A DNA stretch of 47,916 nt from Candidatus Gallimonas merdae (GCA_904419525.1 CAJFRT010000014.1:1-47916), one strand, 5' to 3'; shown: positions 6,945 to 16,664, counted from the stretch's first letter. A program made the numbers and translations. The notes: a model not told the origin generated them from the sequence alone.

Positions 6945-9791
6945 TCAGGTACCGTCTGTCAGATAGTTCTGCGACGTCAGGGACTGCCTGGTGCAATACA
7001 CCGCAGGCGTCATGAACGACTTGCCGCCGCCGACGCCGAGCTGCGATTCGCTGAGCGCGGTCGACTGCAAAATGGCTTGTTCCGTTCCCTCAAGTGTTTC
7101 CTGGTTGATATAGGCGAGGAACATTGCGCTGTTCGTCGTTGCGTTGAGCGCGCCGATCCAACCGGTGCTGGCCGTGTAGAGCGTCTGATCGTGCACGGCG
7201 TTCATACCCGTGACCATTCTGATGAGGATATCGCGCTCGACGCGGGTATAGCTGTTCATGCGCAGGACGCGCATGGCATAGGCGATCCTGGTCTGGCTCG
7301 TCACTGCCGTCGTGAAATCGGACAGGCGGACGTTTGCGTACTGTTCGTCATACTTGACCGGCGTTTCTTCACCGCCGATCGTGATCGTCTCCCCTGCAAG
7401 GAACTCGGAAACCGTCTGCGTGCTGCCGTTCATGCCGGCGGACGCCATTCTTCTGGCAATTTCATAGTACTGATCCCAGACATCGTTGCCCTGCGCGTCG
7501 CCCTCCGGCGTGATCATATCCTTGAAAGCGCCGTCTTCGTACCCTTCCTGATCGTAGTTGAGATATTCATCGCACTGAGAGATGACGTTGGGGATCTGCG
7601 CGCCGCCGTAGGTAAGGGTGACCTGCGCCTCTTCGCCGAGCGTCAGCTCCATGACAAGGGAGACTGCTGCGTTTGCGACCCAGTCGGCATCGTTCTCGAC
7701 CGCGGCGCTCACGCCGTAACCGACGGAGTCAAGTCTGCCTGCCCACTTGTCCTGACGGAGGATCTGGTTCTGCCTGATCTCCGTCTCGTCATAGACCTGC
7801 AGCCCCGAACTCATCGGATCGCGCTGCGTATAATCGCCCTTGGAGCCCGTTGCGGTGCCCGCGTCGCTGCCCGTTCCCTTGACCGTTGCACCGTTGGAAT
7901 AGGTGATCACCTGCGCCGCGCCCGATTCGTCCGCGTAGTAAGCGCTGCGACCCTGCGCATACAGGGAGAGCTTGTTGGAGACCGCCGTGGGCATGATGCC
8001 GAGGTCGAGGACTTCCAGATCGACTTCCTGATACTCGGAGATGTCCCAGGTACCCAGCCCGTAGAACAGGCTGGCGCCCATGATGAACGCGGTCTGTCCG
8101 TTGATGTTCTTGTCTTCGGCCGAATTCACGACGTCGCCCGCCTGGCCTACGTCAGCGTTCCACGTTGCGATGTGTTCATGGAACGCGCCGTACGTTTCGA
8201 TGAAGTTTTCGCTGTTGATGCCGTACTGCACCTTGGCGGTACGGGTGGTGCCGTCGAGGTTGATCTTGGAGACGTCCTCCGTCGCATCGCCGACGCGGTT
8301 TCTCACGTTGGTATTGTCCGTAGCGTCCCCCGTCCAGACCCAGTCTCCGCTGCCGTTCTGTTCGGCAATGGCCTTGCCGTCCTTGGTCTCGTTGATGGAC
8401 TTGGTGTAATCGGTATTGATATACGTCGCGTCGTTGGAGAACAGCCAGGGCAGCACATACAGGTTGCCGCCGTCGCCGTTTTCATACTGCTGGCCGCCGT
8501 ACACATTGTGGTATCCGGCAGTCGTATAGACGCCGCCTTCGCCGCTGAACCACTCCGAATAGTCGCTCTCCTGCGAGCCGTCGTTCGCGGCTTCCTTCAT
8601 GCCGGACGCGCTGTCCCAGGCAAAGGAATTGAGCATATACGTGCACGCCCAGGTAAGCGCACCGTATTCCGCCCAGGTGAGCACGATGTTGCCGCGCGTC
8701 GCGTCGTAGGGCGCTTCTTCGTTGACCGAGTTTGCATAGATCTCGGAGCCGTCTTCTCCGACGGTGTCGAAGTACTCGCCGGGGAATCCGGGGATCGTAA
8801 TGACGTATCCATTTCCGCCCGTGAACTGCCGCGTGCTGAGCGCAAGCGGATCGCCCTTGGAAAGCGCGTCTTCATACGTGGCGTACTTGTAGAAATTGAA
8901 CGGCTTGTACCGCGTGGGAATGCCGATGTTGATGAAGGGCGCGGGATCGCCTGCCTTCGCCGTGATCGCCTTCCCCGTATATTCGTTGGTCACGTTGTCG
9001 CTGCTGTTGACCGCGATCGCATAGGTGATGGACGTCTCATCCTTGCCTTCATGCAGCGCGGCCCCTTCCGTCACGACTTTTTTGTTATTATACAGGTGCG
9101 CGCGCACGGAGCGATCGCCCGACGAAGGTTTGAGCGTCGTGTACGCCGCCTTGAACGCATCGGAGAAATAGTTGCGGTTGTAGCCGAGGCCGAACGTCGA
9201 ATAGTCCTTGGGCAGGCCGTAGATGTCGACCGCTTCCTTATTCTCCGTCGTGGGATCGTAGAATCCCGTCCCCTGCTCATAGGCAATGCCGCCCGCGCGC
9301 TTCATGTTCAGAAGATTTCCGCTCGTGGCATAGAAACCGAGGCTGTTCTGCCAGATTCCGCTGACGCGGTCGATCGTTTCCTGCGAGGCAGTGATATAGT
9401 CGGTCAGATTGAGGATATGACCGCTTGCCGCATAGGAGACCACCTGCGAGGGCGACACATAGATGATATCAGGGAAATCGCTCGTCCCGAGCTGATTGCC
9501 GAGCTGCCTGTAATACTCATCCGACTTGGGCTCCGACTGGAAATCGACCGTGATCTTGTTCCCGCCCAGTTCGTCGGCATGCTCCCGGGAATACTTTTCC
9601 GCCCAGCTGTTGCAGATCGCCTCGTTTGTGTCCGCGTCGGCAGTGCTGCAGAAGATGTAGACGCTCAGTTCATAGTCCGATCTTCCGCCGCCCGAACCGC
9701 CGCAGGCAGTGAACGCCAGAGCCGCGCCGCCCACCATCAGACCGGAGAGGGCGACAAGGCCTGCGTTCTTCCAGAACCTCTTCTTTTTCAT
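6945..9791 (-). CDS. very large extracellular solute-binding lipoprotein of a sugar ABC importer
   Basis: 948-residue lipoprotein, about twice the usual length of a carbohydrate-binding protein. Signal: KKKRFWKN, hydrophobic core, lipobox FTAC with Cys30, then a Gly/Ser linker. The beginning (SVYIFCSTADADTNEAICNSW) and the DIIYVSPSQVVSYAASG segment fit the first lobe of a family-1 binding protein, and the C-terminal third again looks like a binding-protein helical region. The middle (about 250-620) is extra and rich in Asn, Gly, Ser and Thr. ATG 9791 has AAGAGGTG 7 bases upstream; in-frame codons further upstream lack such a site. First gene of the transporter/GH43 operon, with a strong promoter at 10073-10101 and a 275-base leader. 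Confidence 0.88.
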   Translation of the reverse strand: MKKKRFWKNAGLVALSGLMVGGAALAFTACGGSGGGRSDYELSVYIFCSTADADTNEAICNSWAEKYSREHADELGGNKITVDFQSEPKSDEYYRQLGNQLGTSDFPDIIYVSPSQVVSYAASGHILNLTDYITASQETIDRVSGIWQNSLGFYATSGNLLNMKRAGGIAYEQGTGFYDPTTENKEAVDIYGLPKDYSTFGLGYNRNYFSDAFKAAYTTLKPSSGDRSVRAHLYNNKKVVTEGAALHEGKDETSITYAIAVNSSDNVTNEYTGKAITAKAGDPAPFINIGIPTRYKPFNFYKYATYEDALSKGDPLALSTRQFTGGNGYVITIPGFPGEYFDTVGEDGSEIYANSVNEEAPYDATRGNIVLTWAEYGALTWACTYMLNSFAWDSASGMKEAANDGSQESDYSEWFSGEGGVYTTAGYHNVYGGQQYENGDGGNLYVLPWLFSNDATYINTDYTKSINETKDGKAIAEQNGSGDWVWTGDATDNTNVRNRVGDATEDVSKINLDGTTRTAKVQYGINSENFIETYGAFHEHIATWNADVGQAGDVVNSAEDKNINGQTAFIMGASLFYGLGTWDISEYQEVDLEVLDLGIMPTAVSNKLSLYAQGRSAYYADESGAAQVITYSNGATVKGTGSDAGTATGSKGDYTQRDPMSSGLQVYDETEIRQNQILRQDKWAGRLDSVGYGVSAAVENDADWVANAAVSLVMELTLGEEAQVTLTYGGAQIPNVISQCDEYLNYDQEGYEDGAFKDMITPEGDAQGNDVWDQYYEIARRMASAGMNGSTQTVSEFLAGETITIGGEETPVKYDEQYANVRLSDFTTAVTSQTRIAYAMRVLRMNSYTRVERDILIRMVTGMNAVHDQTLYTASTGWIGALNATTNSAMFLAYINQETLEGTEQAILQSTALSESQLGVGGGKSFMTPAVYCTRQSLTSQNYLTDGT

Positions 9792-10072
9792 AAAACCACA
9801 CCTCTTAATATAGTTTTCGCACGAAATACGCCGGAATGCTTTTGTGCCGCACCGCGCGCCGTCATTGGGGGGAACGGCCGGGAAAGAACACAAAAAGCGC
9901 CCGACGGCAGTTTTGCCGAAAGGTCGCCAAAATGAAAAACGACGGAAAAACTCCGCCCCGCTTTTTCACCCGGCCTCATATCAAACCGAAATGAAAAAGG
10001 GCGCGCGAAAGTTTTACCGTTCGCTCCTCACAATCATGACTTCCCCCCGATGTCACTGCTTGTACTATCCCT

Positions 10073-10101
10073 AATATACCATGTGAGGAAAACTTTGTCA
10101 A
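10073..10101 (-). promoter_or_regulatory. promoter of the arabinan utilisation operon
   Basis: Minus strand: perfect TTGACA (10096-10101), 17 bases, TATATT (10073-10078). It leaves a leader of about 275 bases before the ATG at 9791, long enough for regulation, but I recognise no known riboswitch in it. Confidence 0.8.
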
Positions 10102-10300
10102 TGGGGTTTTGAAAATTTTTTTGTGAAAACTTCATCTTTTTTTACGTTTTTTTTGGGCGATTTCACCGAAAAAGCAGACCTTTTCCACAAATGTGCAGTT
10201 TTTATGCCTCCTGTTCCCCCACATCTTGTATCCGGATACAATCGTGCCGCTTTTTGTCGGAAAATTTCTGTCCGTTCTTCACACGGCGGAGCGCAAAGGA

Positions 10301-10342
10301 AGCGGCCGGAGGAATATGCTCCTCCGGCCGCTGTCTGCGTTT
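10301..10342. terminator. hairpin terminator after the DUF2156-GNAT gene
   Basis: Perfect 13-bp stem agcggccggagga/tcctccggccgct (10301-10313/10320-10332). The T-run is better on the plus side (gcgttttta) than on the minus side (TCCTTTG), but its place 20 bases after the stop of the leftward gene suggests it ends that gene. The stretch 10102-10300 holds nothing else that I can support. Confidence 0.6.
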
Positions 10343-10351
10343 TTATGGCCA

Positions 10352-11812
10352 TCACATCTTCGGCGTCTTTTCATAATAGACGTAGGTTTCGTCCTCGCCC
10401 GTCCTGCGCATACCGGCCAGGGAAAGCGTCCTGCCCGAACGCGCGTTCTCATGGAAATGCTTTGCCTCCACGCGCTCCAGTTCGAGCTTTGAAAAGGCGT
10501 ATTCGCAGACGGCGCTCACCGCCTCGGCGGCATAGCCGTTCCCCTCCGCTTCGGGCAGCAGCCTGACGCCGATCTCCGCCTCCGCATGGTAGCCGAACCG
10601 GTGCAGCACGACTTCGCCCGCGAGCGCACCGTCCGCATAGATCCCGAGCGGAAGTTCCATCTTCTCGCGGAACAGACTGCGCGCGAACGTCAGAAACCAG
10701 CCGGCCTGCGGCGCGTCGCCGGGGGCGTCTTCGTGCCAGTCATATCCCCACCAGCGGTTGCGCTCTGTGTCCGACGCAAGGCGCGCATAAACGTCGGCGT
10801 CCTCGTCCCGCACGGGGGAAAGTTTCAGCCTTGGAGTCTCGAGGACGGGCAGGTGCGCAACGCCGTCGATCGCGCGGCGGGGCGTGATGTTGTACTTGCC
10901 CACGACCTCGCAGGGAAGGTACTGCAATTTGGACTTACGCAGCCCCATGTCCCCCGCATCGTCCATACGGTTGAGGTATTTCACGTCCCCGCCCGTAAAG
11001 GCGAGCGCAAACTGCTGTGCGACCATGGGATAGGCGCCGTCGTATCCGCGCAGGGCCTTTTCCACATGGACGACGACCATATCCCCGCACCGCTCGCCGA
11101 TCGAGCAGGCGACGATCTTCCCGCCGACGCGCAGCAGGCCGCACAGAAGGCCGAACCGGCCGATCTTGGGCACCAGTTCATAGACTTCGTCCATCTCCTC
11201 GTCCGCGAGATAGCTCCCCTTGGCGCGCTGGACGGCGTCGTACTCCCGCAAAAAGGCGATGAGCGCACCCTCGTCCTCCGGGCGGCAGACGTCGAAGCGC
11301 CAGTCCGGATACTGTTTTCTGAATTTGTTGACGTGGTTCCGCTGCCCGGAATATTTCCCGCCCGCATACGTGCGGAAAGATTCCGCCTCGTACAGATAGT
11401 CCCGCCAGCGGCGGATATTCGTCACGGAGACGTCCTGCCCGTACCGCAGCACCAGCCACGGCACATTCTTCCGGGCGACGTTGGTAAAATGCAGACGGAT
11501 CTCCCTGTCGCGGCAGTACTCCTCGATGAGGGCGACGGCGCGCCGTTCGGCGGCCTCGTCCCCCGTGCGCGAGAGCGGATAGTGAAACCAGTCTTTCCCG
11601 GCATAGACCTCTTTGAGCACGAGGCAGTCCTCGACGATCGCGTAGTCGGGCGTGAAATGCTTGTGCCACATGAACTGAAAGCACAGCGAAAAATCCGAAA
11701 CGTGCGTCATCTGTTCCGCAAAAAAGGGTGCGAAACGGACGACGTCCTCCTTGTCTGTCTTCTGAAATGTAAGCATACGTTTGCCCTCCGGTCCGTGCGG
11801 ATCGTCGGGCAT
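10352..11812 (-). CDS. DUF2156 (LPG-synthase C-terminal-like) - GNAT acetyltransferase fusion
   Basis: 486 residues in two domains. Residues about 15-310 match the DUF2156 family, the catalytic-domain relative of phosphatidylglycerol lysyltransferase, itself a double GNAT fold; typical pieces are the FQFMWHKHFTPDYAI region and GKYSGQRNHVNKF. Residues about 325-480 are a second, RimJ/RimL-like GNAT domain (LETPRLKLSPVRDEDAD, and EGNGYAAEAVSAVCEYAF for acetyl-CoA binding). The acceptor is unknown. ATG 11812 has AAAGGAG 6 bases upstream; ATG 11776 (GGAGGG at 7 bases) is a fair alternative and would remove 12 residues. It is the last leftward gene after spo0J, separated from it by a hairpin. Confidence 0.82.
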   Translation of the reverse strand: MPDDPHGPEGKRMLTFQKTDKEDVVRFAPFFAEQMTHVSDFSLCFQFMWHKHFTPDYAIVEDCLVLKEVYAGKDWFHYPLSRTGDEAAERRAVALIEEYCRDREIRLHFTNVARKNVPWLVLRYGQDVSVTNIRRWRDYLYEAESFRTYAGGKYSGQRNHVNKFRKQYPDWRFDVCRPEDEGALIAFLREYDAVQRAKGSYLADEEMDEVYELVPKIGRFGLLCGLLRVGGKIVACSIGERCGDMVVVHVEKALRGYDGAYPMVAQQFALAFTGGDVKYLNRMDDAGDMGLRKSKLQYLPCEVVGKYNITPRRAIDGVAHLPVLETPRLKLSPVRDEDADVYARLASDTERNRWWGYDWHEDAPGDAPQAGWFLTFARSLFREKMELPLGIYADGALAGEVVLHRFGYHAEAEIGVRLLPEAEGNGYAAEAVSAVCEYAFSKLELERVEAKHFHENARSGRTLSLAGMRRTGEDETYVYYEKTPKM

Positions 11813-11862
11813 TCAGATCTCCTTTCCCGCCCCCATGTCCGTGGGGAAGCGGCGTATCCGAA

Positions 11863-11908
11863 CGGGAGCATGTCCGCAGATCGGGCTCAGCCCGCAGACA
11901 TGCCCCCG
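11863..11908 (-). terminator. hairpin after spo0J
   Basis: 12-bp stem with one mismatch (cgggagcatgtc/gacatgcccccg), with a smaller gggct/agccc stem inside. No T-run on the minus strand, so termination would be partial. Confidence 0.45.
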
Positions 11909-11941
11909 TGTTTTGGCTCCGGGCGCAACGGCCTTGCCCGT

Positions 11942-12841
11942 TCACTCCATTCTGTCGATGATGTCCAGAAGCTCGCTGATGCGCTCCAGATCGTCGCGGG
12001 TATAGTAGTCGATGTAGATGCGGCCCTTTTTGTCCGTTCCGATGAGCGACACCTTCGTTTTGAGCGTCGAACGCAGCCGCTCGACCAGGTGTTTGAGTTC
12101 CGCATTTGCAAGGGCGTTCTTCTTTTCCTTGTCCTTTGCGAGCACTTCGGGCGGATTGAGATACTGTTTGACGGCGCGCTCCATCTCCCGGACGGACCAG
12201 GAATTTTTCACGCACTCTTTGGCGAGATAGGTCTGTGCCTCCTTCGCGACGGGCACCAGCGTGCGGGCATGTCCCGAGGAGAGCTTTCCGTCGCGCACAA
12301 GGTCGATGACCTCCTCTGCAAGCGAGAGAAGGCGCAGCGTGTTCGCGATCGCGGGCCGCGACTTCCCGAGCCGCTCCGCGAGCTGTTCCTGCGTGAGGCC
12401 GAATTCGTCCATCAGCCGCTTCATGCCCGTTGCCGCTTCGATCGGGTTGAGGTCCTCGCGCTGCAGGTTCTCGATGAGGGAGATCTCCTGGATCTCCTTT
12501 TCCCCGAGCTCCTTGACGATCGCGGGAACCTTTGTCAGGCCCGCCTTGATCGCCGCACGGTATCTGCGTTCCCCGGCGATGATCATATATTTTCCGTCGC
12601 CGCTCTTGTTGACGACGATCGGGCTGATGATGCCGTGTTCCCTGATCGAATTGGCAAGATCGTTCATGGCGTTCTCGTCGAACGTCTTGCGCGGCTGGTG
12701 GGGATTGGGGAAGATGTCCTCTACGGCGATCTCCGCCGCGCCGCCTTCCGCCGCTTCGCCGAGTTCGGTGCGCGCGTTTTCGTATGCCTCTTCCGTGTCG
12801 CTGAACAGCGCCGAAAGCCCTCTGCCGAGTCCTTTCACCAT
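11942..12841 (-). CDS. parB: chromosome partitioning protein ParB/Spo0J
   Basis: 299-residue centromere-binding CTPase switch. The N-terminal GLGRGLSALF motif (binds/activates Soj) is followed by the ParB N-terminal domain with NPHQPRK and the CTP-binding GERRYRA, the helix-turn-helix that reads parS (LTQEQLAERLGKSRPAIANTLRLL), and a C-terminal dimerisation domain. All parts are present at normal length. Its start lies 3 bases after the soj stop (TAA 12845-12847), so they are translationally coupled. Two parS sites lie at 15850-15865 and 15893-15908, upstream of the ftsH-soj-spo0J operon, and are its expected targets. Lys-rich near position 230; no oddities. Confidence 0.98.
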   Translation of the reverse strand: MVKGLGRGLSALFSDTEEAYENARTELGEAAEGGAAEIAVEDIFPNPHQPRKTFDENAMNDLANSIREHGIISPIVVNKSGDGKYMIIAGERRYRAAIKAGLTKVPAIVKELGEKEIQEISLIENLQREDLNPIEAATGMKRLMDEFGLTQEQLAERLGKSRPAIANTLRLLSLAEEVIDLVRDGKLSSGHARTLVPVAKEAQTYLAKECVKNSWSVREMERAVKQYLNPPEVLAKDKEKKNALANAELKHLVERLRSTLKTKVSLIGTDKKGRIYIDYYTRDDLERISELLDIIDRME

Positions 12842-12844
12842 AGC

Positions 12845-13621
12845 TTATTCTCCCTTTCCTTCCGTTTTCTTCAAAAATTCTTCAGTCAGCGCGGCGTACG
12901 CCCGCGCACCCATGCATTTGGGATCGTGCAGCAAAATGGGTTTTCCGTGGCTGGGAGCTTCGGAGAGCCGCACATTGCGGGGAATGACGATCTCATAGAG
13001 TTTCTTGGAAAAATATTTCTTGATCTCCGCCGCGATCTGCCTGGAGATGAGCGACCGGCCGTCGTACATGGTCAGCACCACCCCTTCCACCTTCAGAGAG
13101 CGGTTGAGATGCTGCCGCACGAGCGAGATCGTGTTCATGAGCTGCGAGAGCCCCTCCAGCGCATAGTACTCGCTCTGAATGGGAATGATCGCACTGTCCG
13201 CCGCGGAAAGGGCGTTGATCGTGAGCAGTCCGAGCGAGGGCGGGCAGTCGATCAGGATAAAATCGAATTCCGCCTTCACCTTTTCAAGCGCCGCGCGCAG
13301 CACCCTGTCGCGGTTCTTCTTGTAGACGAGATCCACTTCCGCCCCGGCAAGATCGATGTTCGAAGGGAGCAGGAACAGTCCCTCCAGTTCGGTCGGAAGA
13401 ATGTTGTTTTTCACTTCCTCCCCTTCGATCACGACATTGTAGACGGACTTTTTGAGCGTTCCCTTGGAAAAGCCCAGCCCGGTCGTGGCGTTCCCCTGCG
13501 GGTCAAGATCAATGAGAAGCACCTTCTTTCCCGCCCGCGCAAGATATGCAGCCATGTTGACGCAGGTCGTCGTCTTGCCTACTCCCCCCTTCTGATTGGA
13601 GAAGGAAATCACTTTTCCCAT
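12845..13621 (-). CDS. soj: chromosome partitioning ATPase ParA/Soj
   Basis: 258-residue deviant Walker-A ATPase that moves parS-ParB complexes and, in Bacillus, controls DnaA. The KGGVGKTT P-loop lies at residues 11-18, the switch DLDPQGNAT near 42, and DCPPSLG (Walker B region) near 125. ATG 13621 has AAGGAG 8 bases upstream, lying across the ftsH stop codon; a start 9 bases upstream would lack this site. It starts 5 bases after the ftsH stop, so ftsH, soj and spo0J form one operon. Fusion of ftsH to this pair is not the standard Bacillus order. Confidence 0.97.
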   Translation of the reverse strand: MGKVISFSNQKGGVGKTTTCVNMAAYLARAGKKVLLIDLDPQGNATTGLGFSKGTLKKSVYNVVIEGEEVKNNILPTELEGLFLLPSNIDLAGAEVDLVYKKNRDRVLRAALEKVKAEFDFILIDCPPSLGLLTINALSAADSAIIPIQSEYYALEGLSQLMNTISLVRQHLNRSLKVEGVVLTMYDGRSLISRQIAAEIKKYFSKKLYEIVIPRNVRLSEAPSHGKPILLHDPKCMGARAYAALTEEFLKKTEGKGE

Positions 13622-13626
13622 ATCTC

Positions 13627-15663
13627 TCACTCCTTATCGGATTTCTCGTCTGTATCGGGCTTCGCCTCTTCTGCGGGCTCCTGTGCAGCCTCCTGTCCGG
13701 ACACCGGTTCGGGAACCGACGCTTCCGTCTCCGCGGAACCGGAAGTTTTCATGCCGAACGGGTCGTCGGGCATGCCCTTGTCGTGCCTTTCCATATATTC
13801 AAGCACTTCGGAATAGGACGAGCCGCGCATCAGCATATCCACTTCCGCCGTGTAAATGGTCTCGCGCTCAACGAGCACGCGCGCCATATTGTCAAGAATC
13901 GAACGGTTTTCTTTGAGCAGAGTACGCGCACGCTCATACTGCTTTTCCACGATCGCGCGCACTTCGCTGTCGATGATGGCCGCCGTCTGTTCACTGTAAG
14001 AGTTCCGCTCTTCAAAATCCCGCCCGAGGAACACGGGGCCGTCGCTGCCGTAACAGATCGGGCCGACCTTGTCGCTCATGCCCCATTCGGTGACCATCTT
14101 GCGGGCCATCTGCGTGACCTTCTGGATATCGTTGGACGCGCCCGCCGATACGTCGTGAATGACCAGCTCTTCGGCGACCCGTCCACCCAGCGCCATGCAG
14201 ATAAAATCGTTAAGTTTATTAACAGTCATGTCGTTGTCGTCTGTTTCGGGACGGGTAAGCGTGTAACCGGCAGCCATTCCGCGGGGAATGATGGACACCT
14301 CGTGTACGTTGTCGGTATGTTCGCAGAGTTTTGCAAGAATTGCATGGCCGGCTTCATGGTAGGCCGTACATTTCTTGTCCGCCTCGGTCACGACACGGCT
14401 CTTTTTCTGGGGCCCCATGATGACCTTGTTGATCCCTTCGTACAATTCAAGGTTTCCGATCATCTGCTTTCCCGCTCTTGCGGCCAGAATCGCGGCCTCG
14501 TTGAGAAGGTTTGCAAGATCCGCTCCGGAGAATCCGCTCGTCATGCGGGCGATCACCTTGAAATTGACATCGGGAGCCAGTGGCTTATTGCGGGCGTGGA
14601 CTTTGAGAATCGCCTCTCTCCCCTTGACGTCGGGAAGATTGACATAGATCTGCCTGTCAAACCGTCCGGGACGAAGCAAAGCACTGTCGAGGATATCCGC
14701 ACGGTTGGTCGCCGCCATGACGATAACGCCTTCGTTGGTCTCAAAGCCGTCCATCTGGACAAGGATCTGGTTCAGGGTCTGTTCACGCTCATCGTGTCCG
14801 CCACCGAGCCCGGCCCCTCTCTGACGGCCGACGGCGTCGATCTCATCGATAAAAATAATGCACGGCTGGTTGCGTTTTGCCATATCAAACAGGTCACGCA
14901 CACGCGAAGCACCGACACCGACGTACATTTCCACGAAATCGGAACCGCTGACCGAGAAGAACGGGACACCCGCTTCCCCGGCAACCGCCTTGGCAAACAG
15001 CGTTTTACCCGTTCCGGGAGGGCCGACCAGCAGGACCCCCTTGGGGATCTTGGCCCCGAGGTCGGAGAACTTCTTGGGACTCTTCAGGAAGTCAACCACT
15101 TCCTTGAGTTCCTCTTTCTCCTCCTCCGCTCCGGCAACATCGGAAAAGCGGACCTTGATATTGGTCGACACCCTTGCCTTGGTCTTGCCGAAGTTCATGA
15201 CCTTGCCGCTTCCGCCGCTCATCGAACGAAGGATCAGGAAGAAAGCGACGATCCCGACGACAAGAACGGCAATGTAGAGGACATTTCCCCATCCGGAGCC
15301 CGCATTCGGATCTTCAAACGAGATCTGAATGCCCATTTCCATCCACTTCTGCAGCTTCCCGCTGTCGGACAGGTCGCCATACAGGCTGGGGCCCACGGAA
15401 GAATACGCGTACGTATTGCTCGTGACGTCCGTATACCCATACAGATTGTATCCGCTCACAACGATTTTATCGATCTGCAGATCGTCCGCGATGGAACCCG
15501 GCTCCCCCTCCCTGTCTGCACGGGAGTCTTCTATCAAATCAACAAACTGATCATAAGTACGCACTTTTTGTGCGTTGATCTGCGACGTTATCACGAAGTA
15601 GGCCGCAATTCCGAGAACCGCAACCAGCACAACGATGATAATCGTTTTGACTGTCTTACTCAA
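13627..15663 (-). CDS. ftsH: ATP-dependent zinc metalloprotease FtsH
   Basis: Membrane AAA+ protease that degrades misassembled membrane and short-lived regulatory proteins. With the TTG start it has 678 residues: TM1 (about 5-25), an extracellular domain to about 125, TM2 (about 126-148), AAA+ module with Walker A GPPGTGKT and Walker [12 protein letters not shown], and the zinc site HEAGH in the M41 domain. The C-terminus is an acidic/Pro tail that may be disordered. TTG 15663 is preferred because AAAAGGAG lies 7 bases upstream; ATG 15693 has no ribosome site but would lie within the transcript and add 10 residues. First gene of ftsH-soj-spo0J, with a strong promoter. Confidence 0.96.
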   Translation of the reverse strand: MSKTVKTIIIVVLVAVLGIAAYFVITSQINAQKVRTYDQFVDLIEDSRADREGEPGSIADDLQIDKIVVSGYNLYGYTDVTSNTYAYSSVGPSLYGDLSDSGKLQKWMEMGIQISFEDPNAGSGWGNVLYIAVLVVGIVAFFLILRSMSGGSGKVMNFGKTKARVSTNIKVRFSDVAGAEEEKEELKEVVDFLKSPKKFSDLGAKIPKGVLLVGPPGTGKTLFAKAVAGEAGVPFFSVSGSDFVEMYVGVGASRVRDLFDMAKRNQPCIIFIDEIDAVGRQRGAGLGGGHDEREQTLNQILVQMDGFETNEGVIVMAATNRADILDSALLRPGRFDRQIYVNLPDVKGREAILKVHARNKPLAPDVNFKVIARMTSGFSGADLANLLNEAAILAARAGKQMIGNLELYEGINKVIMGPQKKSRVVTEADKKCTAYHEAGHAILAKLCEHTDNVHEVSIIPRGMAAGYTLTRPETDDNDMTVNKLNDFICMALGGRVAEELVIHDVSAGASNDIQKVTQMARKMVTEWGMSDKVGPICYGSDGPVFLGRDFEERNSYSEQTAAIIDSEVRAIVEKQYERARTLLKENRSILDNMARVLVERETIYTAEVDMLMRGSSYSEVLEYMERHDKGMPDDPFGMKTSGSAETEASVPEPVSGQEAAQEPAEEAKPDTDEKSDKE

Positions 15664-15722
15664 GTTTCTTCTCCTTTTTGAAATTGTCTTCATTACGCAG
15701 TATGAGCAATGAATCTGTCCCT

Positions 15723-15751
15723 ATTGTACCATGAAGCATGGATAATATCAA
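15723..15751 (-). promoter_or_regulatory. promoter of ftsH-soj-spo0J
   Basis: Minus strand: TTGATA (15746-15751), 17 bases, TACAAT (15723-15728). Confidence 0.75.
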
Positions 15752-15849
15752 GTCTTTCGCGGCAATTCTTTCCGATTTTTCAAAAATATCACTTTTTGCC
15801 CGAAAAATGCCGATTTTGTGTGCTGCGTCACCCAAAAATCGGCCGAAAA

Positions 15850-15865
15850 TGTTTCATGTGAAACA
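15850..15865. promoter_or_regulatory. parS site 1
   Basis: TGTTTCATGTGAAACA: matches the 16-bp parS consensus TGTTNCACGTGAAACA with one central change (CATG for CACG). Expected binding site of the ParB encoded at 11942. Confidence 0.85.
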
Positions 15866-15892
15866 CTCCGCCGAATTTTTTCGCTTTTTTCG

Positions 15893-15908
15893 TGTTTCAC
15901 GTGAAACA
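15893..15908. promoter_or_regulatory. parS site 2 (perfect)
   Basis: TGTTTCACGTGAAACA: a perfect 16-bp palindromic parS. It lies 43 bases from site 1, start to start (about four helical turns), on the upstream side of the ftsH-soj-spo0J promoter. Confidence 0.95.
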
Positions 15909-16637
15909 TTGAACGCGAAAATATCAGCGAAGTGCAAAATTTTGTAACGCAAAGAAGAAAAAAGACGCAAAATCAGCCGAAAATACCTCTCTTTGCCCTT
16001 TTGGAGACAGCATCCCGGGTCGATGCGCGTCACGAAATTATCCTTCCCGTCCATAAGCCCGTCCGGGCCAAATTTAAGGAAATTTTTTTCACTATCAGCC
16101 GTCTTTGTGCCCTTATTTTGTTTTTTATCCGATTTCGGAACAAATCATCGGATTTATTGACCTTCAGAACCGTAAAAATCGGATTTTTGGGGTCAAAAAA
16201 ACGCTCCTACGTTGTCTGAGAGCGATTTTTGAGCTTGATTTTCCTGTTTTCCCGGGTCAAAAACGGAGTCTTTTTCTGATCAAACTGCATTTTTCATGAT
16301 TTTTCTTTCTTTGGACAGCCGATTTGCAGAAAAACCTTTCAAAAACAGGAATTCCACGATCAAATACTCCGGATTGTGGATAAGGTTTCTTCCCCAAGCG
16401 GAAATTTATCTGCAAAGTACAGAAAGGGGGTTCCATACGAAGTAATCCGAAAAAAGGATCGGGCTTTTCAGGGAAAGCGGCATTTTATGTCCATATCATG
16501 CCCACATAACCCGAAATTATTTATCTGCATCTCTATGGGCTTTATCCACCGACTGATTCAGATCATACGGTATCCGCCGGAAAAGGAATTTTTACGCCCT
16601 GTCATTGCGTCCTGAAAACACTGCACTTTCAATCAAT
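15909..16637. other. AT-rich non-coding stretch with DnaA-box-like sites
   Basis: About 730 bases with T-rich runs and no gene I can support. It contains a perfect DnaA box TGTGGATAA (16375-16383) and a near match TTATCCACC (16542-16550). A short rightward open frame at 16376-16615 has no ribosome site and odd composition. The stretch may be part of an extended origin domain together with the parS pair, or may hold an unrecognised RNA ending at the hairpin 16638-16664. Confidence 0.5.
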
Positions 16638-16664
16638 AAAAGCGCACGAAAACCGTGCGCTTTT
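16638..16664. terminator. bidirectional intrinsic terminator
   Basis: 11-bp stem aaaagcgcacg/cgtgcgctttt with a 5-base loop, A/T-flanked on both strands. Confidence 0.7.

Noticed and set aside
6777..9935. 1052-codon rightward open frame opposite the binding-protein gene
   Set aside because: Same effect: full overlap with a clear lipoprotein gene, and its composition is that of a shadow frame (many Arg, Ala, His).
10586..13816. Long rightward frame opposite the DUF2156-GNAT, spo0J and soj genes
   Set aside because: Runs through three well-identified genes on the other strand and has no signals of its own.
16376..16615. 79-codon rightward frame in the AT-rich gap
   Set aside because: Starts inside a DnaA box, has no ribosome site and no recognisable pattern.
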